Assembly: GCF_937616625.2 (NCBI RefSeq)
Contig: NC_065571.1
Coordinates: 22,518,201-22,582,200, forward strand
DNA length: 64,000 nt
Reading direction: 5' to 3'
Origin: Mercurialis annua
Taxonomy: Eukaryota > Streptophyta > Magnoliopsida > Malpighiales > Euphorbiaceae
The translations under genes were made by a program, and so were the position numbers. This document shows positions 53,901 to 64,000 of the stretch, in pieces; positions within the stretch are counted from its first letter, which is position 1, and every line of letters starts with the position of its first letter. The notes below the pieces were generated by a model. The model was not told the DNA's origin, ran no database searches, and saw only the letters and a program-made list of their open reading frames with translations.

Positions 53901-55994
53901 AGCGATTTAACTAAAACGTTTATAAACGTTACGAAACAATACTAAACGTTTCACCTTTTTAGCGATTTAAGCCAAACGTTTATAAAGGTTACGAAACAAA
54001 TCCAAATGTTTCACCTTTTTGGCAATTTAAGCCAAACGTTTACAAACGCTACGAGACAAATCTAAACGTTTCGCCTTTTTTGCAATTTAAGCCAAACGTT
54101 ACGAAACAAATCCGAGCGTTTCACCTTTTTAGCAATTTAAGCCAAACGTTTACAAACGTTACGAAAAAAATCCAAACGTTTCCCCTTTTTAGTGATTTAA
54201 GCCAAACATTAACAAACGTTGCAAAACAAATCCAAATGTTGAACCTTTTTAGCGATTTAAGCCAAACATTTACAAAGGTTTACGAAGCAAATCCAAACGT
54301 TTCACCTTTTTAGCGATTTAAGCCAAACCTTTATAAATGTTACGAAACCAAACCAAACATGTCACCTTTTTAGCAATTTAAGCCAAACGTTTTACAAACA
54401 TTACGAAAAAAATCCAAATGTTTCCCCTTTTTAGCGATTTAAGCCAAACGTTAACAAACGTTACAAAACATATCCAAAGGTTGAATCTTTTTAGCAATTT
54501 AAGCCAAGCATTTACAAACGTTACCAAACAAATCCAGACGTTTAACCTTTTCAGCGATTTAAGCACAAAGAATACAAACGTTACGAAACAAAACCAAACA
54601 ATTAAAACATTACGAAATAAATCCAATTGTTTCACATTTTTTGCGATTTAAGCCAAACCTTTACAGATGTTACGAAACCAAACCAAGCGTTTCACCTTTT
54701 TAGCAATTTAAGCCAAATGTTTACAAACGTTACGAAACAAATCCAAACGGTTCACCTTTTTAGCGATTTAAATAAAACGTTTATAAACGTTACGAAACAA
54801 TACTAAACGTGTCACCTTTTTAGCGATTTAAGCGAAACGCTTATAATGGTTACGGAACAAATACAAATGTGTCACCTTTTTGGCAATTTAAGCCAAACGT
54901 TTACAAATGTTACGAGACAAATCTAAGCGTTTCACCTTTTTAGCAATTTAAGACAAACATTACAAAACAAATATAAGCGTTTCACCTTTTTAGCAATTTA
55001 AGCCAAACGTTTACAAACGTTACGGAAAAAAGTCCAAACGTTTCCCCTTTTTAGAGATTTAAGCAAAACGTTAACAAACTTTGCAAAACAAATCCAAAGG
55101 TTGAACATTTTTAGCGATTTAAGCCAAACATTTACAAAGGTTACGAAACAAATCCAAACGTTTCACCTTTTTAGTGATTTAAGCATAACCTTTATAAATC
55201 TTACGAAACCAAACCAAGCGTTTCACATTCTTCGCAATTTAAGTCAAATGTTTACAAACGTTACGAAACAAATCCAAACGTTTCACCTTTTTAGCGATTT
55301 AAGCAAAACGTTTACAAACGGTACAAAACAAATCCAAACGTTTTACCTTTTTAGCGATTTAAGCCAAACGTTTACGAACACTATGAACCAAATCCAAACG
55401 TTTCACCTTTTGGGCAATTTAAGCTAAGCGTTTACAAACGTTACGAAACAAATCCAAACGTTTCACCTTTTTAGCGATTTAAGCCAAACGTTTACAAACG
55501 TTTACAAACAAATCCAAACGTTTTGCCTTTTTAGCAATTTAAGCCAAACATTTACAAACGTTACAAAACAAATCCAAACGTTTAACCTTTTTAGCGATTT
55601 AAGCACAAAATGAAACAAAATGAAACAAAACCAAACAATTAAAACATTACGAAACAAATCCAAATGTTTCACATTTTTTGCGATTTAAGCCAAACATTTA
55701 CAAATGTTACTAAACAAAACCAAGCGTTTCAGCTTTTTAGAAATTTAAGCCAAATGTTTACAAATGTTACGAAATAAATCCAAACGTTTCACCTTTTTAG
55801 CGATTTAAGCAAAAACGTTTAGAAACTGTAAGAAAGAAATCCAAACGTTTACAAACGTTACGAAACAAATCCAAACGTTTCACCTTTTTGGCAATTTAAG
55901 CCAAACGTTTACAAACGTTACGAAATAAATCCAAACGTTTCACCTTTTTAGCGATATAAGCCAAACATTTGCAAACGTTACGAAACAAATCCAA

Positions 55995-58900
55995 ATGTTT
56001 GACCTTAATAGCGATTTAAGCCTAACGTTAACAAACGCTGTGAAACAAATCCAAACATTTCCCCTTTTTAGCGATTTAAGCCAAACGTTTACAAACATTA
56101 CGAAACAAATCCAAGCGTTTCACCTTTTTAGCAATTTAAGCCAAACGTTTACAAACGTTACGAAACAAATCCAAGCGTTTCACCTTTTTAGCAATATAAG
56201 CCAAACGTTACGAAACAAATTTAAACTTTTCACCCTTTTAGCAATTTAAGCCAAACGTTTACAAATGTTACGAAACAAATTTAAACTTTTCACCTTGTTA
56301 GTGATATAAGCCAAACGTTAACACACGTTACAAAATAAATCCAAACGTTGAACCTTTTTAGCGATTGAAGCCAAACGTTTACAAACGTTACAATAAAAAT
56401 CTAAACGTTTCACCTTTTTAGCGATTTAAGCCAAACGATTACAAACGTTACGAAACAAAACGAAATGTTTAAAACATTACGAAACAAATCCAAACGTTTC
56501 ACATTTTTTGCGATTTAAGCAAAACCTTTACAAATGTTACGAAACAAAACCAAACGTTTCACCTTTTTAGCAATTTAAGCCAAACGTTTAAAAACGTTCC
56601 GAAACAAATCCAAGCGTTTCACCCTTTTAGTAATTAGAGCTAAACGTTTACAAACGTTACGAAACAAATCCAAGCGTTTCACCTTTTTGGCAATTTAAGT
56701 CGAACGTTTACGAATGGTATGAAACAAATCCAAACGTGTCACCTTTTTAGCGATTTAAGCTGAACGTTTACAAATGTTACGAAACAAAACCAAACACTTC
56801 ACCTTTTAAGTGATTTAAGCCAAACATTTACAAACGTTAAGAAACATATCCAATTTCTTCCACATTTTAACGATTTAAGCCAAACGTTTAAAATGTTACG
56901 AAACAAATCAAAATATTTCACCTTTTTAGAGATTTGTGCCAAACGTTCAGAAATGTTACGAAACAAATCCAAACTTTTCACAATTTTAGCAATTGAAGCC
57001 AAACGTTTAAAAATGTTACAAAACAAAGCCAAGCGTTTCACCTTTTAAGCGATTTAAGCCAAACGTTTACAAACGTTACGAAAAAATCCAAGCGTTTCAC
57101 CTTTTTAGCGATTTAAGCAAAACGTTTACAAACGTCATGAAACAAATCCAAGCGTTTCACCTTTTTAGCAATATAAGCCAAACGTTTAAAAACGTTACGA
57201 AATAAATCCAAATGTTTCAACTTTTTAGCGATTTATGCCAAGCCTTTACAAATGTTACGAAACAAATCCATACGTTTCACCTTTTAAGCGATTGAAGCCA
57301 AACGTTTACAAACGTTACGAAACAAATCCAAACGTTTCCCCTTTTTAGCGATTTATGCCAAACGTTTGCAAACGTTACGAAACAAATCCAAACATTTCAC
57401 ATTTTTTGGCAATTTTAGCCAAATGTTTACAAACGTTACGAAACAAAAACCAAGAGTTTTACCTTTTTAGAAATTTAAATCAAACGTTTACAAACGTAAC
57501 GAAACAAATCCAAGCGCTTCACCTTTTTAGCAATATAAGCCAAACGTTTATAAAAGTTATGAAACAAATCCAAGCGTTTCACCTTTTTAGCAATTTAAGC
57601 CAAACGTTTACACACGTTACGAAACAAATCCAAACCTTTCACCTTTTTAGCTATTTAAGCCAAACGTTTACAAACGATACGAAACAAATCCAAACGTTTC
57701 CCCGTTTAAGCGAATTAAGCCAAACGTTTACAAACGTTACGAAAAAAATCCAAACGTTACACCTTTTTAGCAATTTAAGCCAAACATTTACAAACTTTAC
57801 AAAACAAATCCAAGCGTTTCACTTTTTTAGCAATTTAAGCCAAACGTTTACAAACATTACGAAAAAATCCAAACGTTCCCCTTTTTAGCGATTTAAACCA
57901 AACATTTACATACTTTACAAAACAAATCCAAACGTTTCACATATTTATCAATTTAAGCCAAACGTTTACAAACCATACGAAACAAAACCAAGCGTTTCAC
58001 CTTTTTAGCAATTTAAGCAAAACATTTTCAAACGTTATAAAATAAATTCAAACGTTTAACCTTTTTAATGATTTAAGCACAAAGAATACAAACGTTACGA
58101 AACAAAACCAAACAATTAAAACATTACAAAACAAATCCAAATTTTTCACATTTTTTGCGATTTAAGCCAAACATTTACAAACGTTACAAAACAAATCCAA
58201 ACGTTTAACCCTTTTAGCGATTTAAGCACAAAAATTACAAACGTTACGAAACAAAACCAAACAATTAAAACGTTACGAAACAAATCCAAATGTTTCACAT
58301 TTTTTGCGATTTAAGCCAAACATTTACAAATGTTACTAAACAAAACCAAGCGTTTCAGTTTTTTAGAAATTTAAGCCAAATGTTTACAAATGTTACGAAA
58401 TAAATCCAAACGTTTCACCTTTTTAGCGATTTAAGCAAAACGTTTAGAAACGGTAAGAAAGAAATCCAAACGTTTACAAACGCTACGAAACAAATCCAAA
58501 CGTTTCACCTTTTTGGCAATTTAAGCCAAACGTTTACAAATGTTACGAAATAAATCCAAACGTTTCACCTTTTTAGCGATATAAGCCAAACATTTGCAAA
58601 CATTACGAAACAAATCCAAATGTTTGACCTTAATAGCGATTTAAGCCTAACGTTTACAAACGTTGTGAAACAAATCCTAAAATTTCCCCTTTTTAGCGAT
58701 TTAAGCCAAACGTTTACAAACATTACGAAACAAATCCAAGCGTTTCACCTTTTTAGCAATTTAAGCCAAACGTTTACAAAGGTTACGAAACAAATCCAAG
58801 TGTTTCACCTTTTTAGCAGTATAAGCCAAACGTTACGAAACAAATTTAAACTTTTCACCCTTTTAGCAATTTAAGCCAAACGTTTACAAACGTTACGAAA

Positions 58901-61900
58901 CAAATTTAAACTTTTCACCTTGTTAGTGATATAAGCCAAACGTTAACACACGTTACAAAATAAATCTAAACATTGAACCTTTTTAGCGATTGAAGCCAAA
59001 CGTTTACAAACGTTACAATAAAAATCTAAACGTTTCACCTTTTTAGCGATTTAAGCCAAACGATTACAAACGTTACGAAACAAAACCAAATGTTTATAAC
59101 ATTACGAAACAAATCCAAACGTTTCACATTTTTTGCGATTTAAGCAAAACATTTACAAATGTTACGAAACAAAACTTAGCGTTTCACCTTTTTAGCAATT
59201 TAAGCCAAACGTTTAAAAACGTTCCGAAACAAATCCAAGCGTTTCACCCTTTTAGTAATTAGAGCTAAACATTTACAAACGCTACGAAACAAATCCAAGT
59301 GTTTCACCTTTTTAGCAATTTAAGCCAAACGTTTACAAACATTACGAAAAAAATCCAAACGTTCCCCTTTTTAGCGATTTAAGCCAAACATTTACATACT
59401 TTACAAAACAAATCCAAACGTTTCACATATTTATCAATTTAAGCCAAACGTTTTCAAACCTTACGAAACAAAACCAAGCGTTTCACCTTTTTAGCAATTT
59501 AAGCAAAACATTTTCAAACGTTACAAAATAAATTCAAACGTTTAACCTTTTTAGCGATTTACGCACAAAGAATACAAACGTTACGAAACAAAACCAAACA
59601 ATTAAAACATTACAAAACAAATCCAAATTTTTCACATTTTTTGCGATTTAAGCCAAATATTTACAAACGTTACAAAACAAATCCAAACGTTTAACCTTTT
59701 TAGCGATTTAAGCACAAAAATTACAAACGTTACGAAACAAGACCAAACAATTAAAACATTACGAAACAAATCCAAGTGTTTCACATTTTTTGCGATTTAA
59801 GCCAAACATTTACAAATGTTACTAAACAAAACCAAGCGTTTCAGCTTTTTAAAAATTTAGGCCAAATGTTTACAAATGTTACGAAATAAATCCAAACGTT
59901 TCACCTTTTTAGCGATTTAAGCAAAACGTTTAGAAACGGGAAGAAAGAAATCCAAACGTTTACAAACGCTACGAAACAAATCCAAACGTTTCACCTTTTT
60001 GGCAATTTAAGCCAAACGTTTACAAACGTTACGAAATAAATCCAAACGTTTCACCTTTTTAGCGATATAAGCCAACCATTTGCAACGTTACGAAACAAAT
60101 CCAAATGTTTGACCTTAATAGCGATTTAAGCCTAACGTTAACAAACGTTGTGAAACAAATCCAAACATTTCCCCTTTTTAGCGATTTAAGCCATACGTTT
60201 ACAAACATTACGAAAGAAATCCAAGCGTTTCACCTTTTTAGCAATTTAAGCCAAACGTTTACAAACGTTACGAAACAAATCCAAGCGTTTCACCTTTTTA
60301 GCAGTATAAGCCAAACGTTACGAAACAAATTTAAACTTTTCACCCTTTTAGCAATTTAAGCCAAACGTTTACAAACGTTACGAAACAAATTTAAACTTTT
60401 CACCTTGTTAGTGATATAAGCCAAACGTTAACACACGTTACAAAATAAATCTAAACATTGAACCTTTTTAGCGATTGAAGCCAAACGTTTACAAACGTTA
60501 CAATAAAAATCTAAACGTTTCACCTTTTTAGCGATTTAAGCCAAACGATTACAAACGTTACGAAACAAAACCAAATGTTTATAACATTACGAAACAAATC
60601 CAAACGTTTCACATTTTTTGCGATTTAAGCAAAACATTTACAAATGTTACGAAACAAAACTTAGCGTTTCACCTTTTTAGCAATTTAAGCCAAACGTTTA
60701 AAAACGTTCCGAAACAAATCCAAGCGTTTCACCCTTTTAGTAATTAGAGCTAAACATTTACAAACGCTACGAAACAAATCCAAGTGTTTCACCTTTTTAG
60801 CAATTTAAGCCAAACGTTTACAAACATTACGAAAAAAATCCAAACGTTCCCCTTTTTAGCGATTTAAGCCAAACATTTACATACTTTACAAAACAAATCC
60901 AAACGTTTCACATATTTATCAATTTAAGCCAAACGTTTTCAAACCTTACGAAACAAAACCAAGCGTTTCACCTTTTTAGCAATTTAAGCAAAACATTTTC
61001 AAACGTTACAAAATAAATTCAAACGTTTAACCTTTTTAGCGATTTACGCACAAAGAATACAAACGTTACGAAACAAAACCAAACAATTAAAACATTACAA
61101 AACAAATCCAAATTTTTCACATTTTTTGCGATTTAAGCCAAATATTTACAAACGTTACAAAACAAATCCAAACGTTTAACCTTTTTAGCGATTTAAGCAT
61201 AAAAATTACAAACGTTACGAAACAAGACCAAACAATTAAAACATTACGAAACAAATCCAAGTGTTTCACATTTTTTGCGATTTAAGCCAAACATTTACAA
61301 ATGTTACTAAACAAAACCAAGCGTTTCAGCTTTTTAAAAAATTAGGCCAAATGTTTACAAATGTTACGAAATAAATCCAAACGTTTCACCTTTTTAGCGA
61401 TTTAAGCAAAACGTTTAGAAACGGGAAGAAAGAAATCCAAACGTTTACAAACGCTACGAAACAAATCCAAACGTTTCACCTTTTTGGCAATTTAAGCCAA
61501 ACGTTTACAAACGTTACGAAATAAATCCAAACGTTTCACCTTTTTAGCGATATAAGCCAACCATTTGCAACGTTACGAAACAAATCCAAATGTTTGACCT
61601 TAATAGCGATTTAAGCCTAACGTTAACAAACGTTGTGAAACAAATCCAAATATTTCCCCTTTTTAGCGATTTAAGCCATACGTTTACAAACATTACGAAA
61701 GAAATCCAAGCGTTTCACCTTTTTAGCAATTTAAGCCAAACGTTTACAAACGTTACGAAACAAATCCAAGCGTTTCACCTTTTTAGCAGTATAAGCCAAA
61801 CGTTACGAAACAAATTTAAACTTTTCACCCTTTTAGCAATTTAAGCCAAACGTTTACAAACGTTACGAAACAAATTTAAACTTTTCACCTTGTTAGTGAT

Positions 61901-64000
61901 ATAAGCCAAACGTTAACACACGTTACAAAATAAATCTAAACATTGAACCTTTTTAGCGATTGAAGCCAAACGTTTACAAACGTTACAATAAAAATCTAAA
62001 CGTTTCACCTTTTTAGCGATTTAAGCCAAACGATTACAAACGTTACGAAACAAAACCAAATGTTTATAACATTACGAAACAAATCCAAACGTTTCACATT
62101 TTTTGCGATTTAAGCAAAACCTTTACAAATGTTACGAAACAAAACTGAACGTTTCACCTTTTTAGCAATTTAAGCCAAACATTTAATAATTTTACGAAAC
62201 AAATCCAAGCGTTTCACCCTTTTAGTAATTAGAGCTAAACGTCTACAAACGCTACGAAACAAATCCAAGCGTTTCACCTTTTTAGCAATTTAAGTCGAAC
62301 GTTTACGAATGGTATGAAACAAATCCGAACGTGTCACCTTTTTAGCGATTTAAGCTGAACGTTTACAAACGTTACGAAACAAAACCAAACACTTCACCTT
62401 TTAAGTGATTTAAGCCAAACATTTACAAACGTTAAGAAACATATCCAAATTTTTCCACATTTTAACGATTTAAGCCAAACGTTTAAAACGTTTCGAAACA
62501 AATCCAAATATTTCACCTTTTTAGAGATTTGTGCCAAACGTTCAGAAATGTTACGAAACAAATCCAAACTTTTCACAATTTTAGCAATTGAAGCCAAACG
62601 TTTAAAAATGTTACAAAACAAAGCCAAGCGTTTCACCTTTCAAGCAATTTAAGCCAAACGTTTACAAACGTTACGAAAAAAATCCAAGCGTTTCACCTTT
62701 TTAGCGATTTAAGCAAAACGTTTACAAACGTCATGAAACAAATCCAAGCGTTTCACCTTTTTAGAAATTTAAGCCAAACGTTTAAGAACGTTACGAAATA
62801 AATCCAAACGTTTCAACTTTTTAGCGATTTATGCCAAGCCTTTACAAATGTTACGAAACAAATCCATACGTTTCACCTTTTAAGCGATTGAAGCCAAACG
62901 TTTACAAACGTTACGAAACAAATCCAAACGTTTCACCTTTTTAGTGATTTATGCCAAACGTTTACAAACGTTACGAAACAAATCCAAACATTTCAAATTT
63001 TTGGCAATTTTAGCCAAATGTTTACAAACGTTACGAAACAAAAACCAAGAGTTTTACCTTTTTAGAAATTTAAATCAAACGTTTACAAACGTAACGAAAC
63101 AAATCCAAGCGCTTCACCTTTTTAGCAATATAAGCCAAACGTTTATAAAAGTTACGAAACAAATCCAAGCGTTTCACCTTTTTAGCAATTTAAGCCAAAC
63201 GTTTACAAATGTTACGAAACAAAACCAAACCTTTCACCTTTTTAGCTATTTAAGCCAAACGTTTACAAACGATACGAAACAAATCCAAATGTTTCCCCGT
63301 TTTAGCAAATTAAGTCAAACGTTTACAAACGTTACGAAAAAAATCCAAGCGTTACACCTTTTTAGCAATTTAAGCCAAACATTTACAAACTTTACAAAAC
63401 AAATCCAAGCGTTTCACTTTTTTAGCAATTTAAGCCAAGCGTTTACAAACATTACGAAAAAAAATCCAAACGTTCCCCTTTTTAGCGATTTAAACCAAAC
63501 ATTTACATACTTTACAAAACAAATCCAAACGTTTCACATATTTATCAATTTAAGCCAAACGTTTACAAACCTTACGAAACAAAACCAAGCGTTTCACCTT
63601 TTTAGCAATTTAAGCAAAACATTTTCAAACGTTACAAAATAAATTCAAACGTTTAACCTTTTTAGCGATTTAAGCACAAAGAATACAAACGTTACGAAAC
63701 AAAACCAATCAATTAAAACATTACAAAACAAATCCAAATTTTTCACATTTTTTGCGATTTAAGCCAAACCTTTACAGATGCTACGAAATCAAACCAAGCG
63801 TTTCACCTTTTTAGCAATTTAAGCCAAATGTTTACAATCGCTACGAAACATATCCAAACGTTTCACCTTTTTAGCGATTTAAGCAAAACATTTATAAACA
63901 TTACGAAACAATACTAAACGTTTCACCTTTTTAGCGATTTAAGCCAAACGTTTACAAACGTTACAAAACAAATCTAAAGGTTTTGCCTTTTTAGCGAGTT
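55995..64000 (+). repeat. Higher-order units of 2625 and 1485 bp, order A-B-B-A
   Basis: A shared landmark occurs at 55995, 58620, 60105 and 61590, giving units of 2625, 1485 and 1485 bp and a final one that leaves the window. The 1485-bp unit equals the 2625-bp unit minus 1140 bp, exactly nineteen 60-bp monomers. The missing part corresponds to 56701-57840, and the junction in the short unit is near 59325. The last unit (61590 onward) again contains this segment (landmark 56799 recurs at 62394, offset 5595). The stretches starting near 59.3 and 60.8 kb are almost identical by eye. Confidence 0.92.

Larger units (their letters stand above)
22715..64000 (+). repeat. 60-bp satellite array, right block
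   Basis: The same satellite in the same orientation as the left block continues to the end of the window. It holds no insertion or gene that I can see. Subclasses include monomers with GGTTGAACCTTTTT, monomers with ACGAAACCAAACCAAG, and short 89-bp dimers with CAATTAAAACGTTACG at the join. Larger repeat units are nested in it and become most regular near the right end. Long open frames, for example 32775-33758 (327 codons), 28839-29336 and 62944-63642, translate to a 20-residue repeat and are produced by the repeat length. Confidence 0.97.

Noticed and set aside
2842..64000. CRISPR-like array
   Set aside because: The repeat is continuous, with no unique spacers, no cas genes, and a plant retrotransposon within it.
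2842..64000. Telomere repeat, CENP-B box or rDNA spacer identity for the satellite
   Set aside because: No TTTAGGG runs, no CENP-B box-like sequence and no rRNA gene sequence were seen.

Overview
The window looks like heterochromatic nuclear DNA of a flowering plant. It is AT-rich, and almost all of it is one tandem satellite array interrupted by a Ty3/gypsy chromovirus whose priming site, polypurine tract and domain order are typical of the plant Tekay (Del) clade. I cannot name the species. I see no host protein-coding gene, rRNA gene or tRNA gene.

Layout. (1) 1-2841 is an AT-rich left flank. It contains a degenerate 11-bp GATAA-type minisatellite (about 820-1530, scattered copies to about 1950) and ends in a sequence that matches the terminus of the LTR found later in the window, so the left edge of the satellite abuts an LTR end of a related element. 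(2) 2842-14448 is the first part of a head-to-tail array of a 60-bp satellite. (3) 14449-22714 is a minus-strand chromovirus: complete 3' LTR (14449-17120), polypurine tract, integrase/chromodomain piece, gag-protease-RT-RNase H piece, leader, tRNA-iMet primer binding site, and only 169 bp of the 5' LTR. (4) 22715-64000 is the same satellite in the same orientation, running off the right end.

The satellite covers about 52.9 kb (roughly 880 monomers). The monomer is built on a 10-bp sub-period with three AAACGTT boxes. Most short monomers are explained by exact deletions between two boxes (10 bp or 30 bp). Variation is dominated by CG changing to TG or CA, as expected from cytosine methylation. 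On top of the monomer are nested larger repeats with periods of 558, 2133, about 1850-1916, 1218, 2625 and 1485 bp, and a much larger duplication (28.3-35.6 kb against 42.7-50.9 kb). Because 60 is a multiple of three, several frames on both strands stay open for hundreds of codons; I interpret these as artefacts of repeat length, not genes.

The retrotransposon is defective. Its gag-pol frame has one internal stop codon between RNase H and integrase, and its 5' LTR has lost the promoter-bearing part. The satellite on its right does not continue from the satellite on its left: it restarts about 4.9 kb further back in the repeat order. The locus was therefore rearranged after insertion.
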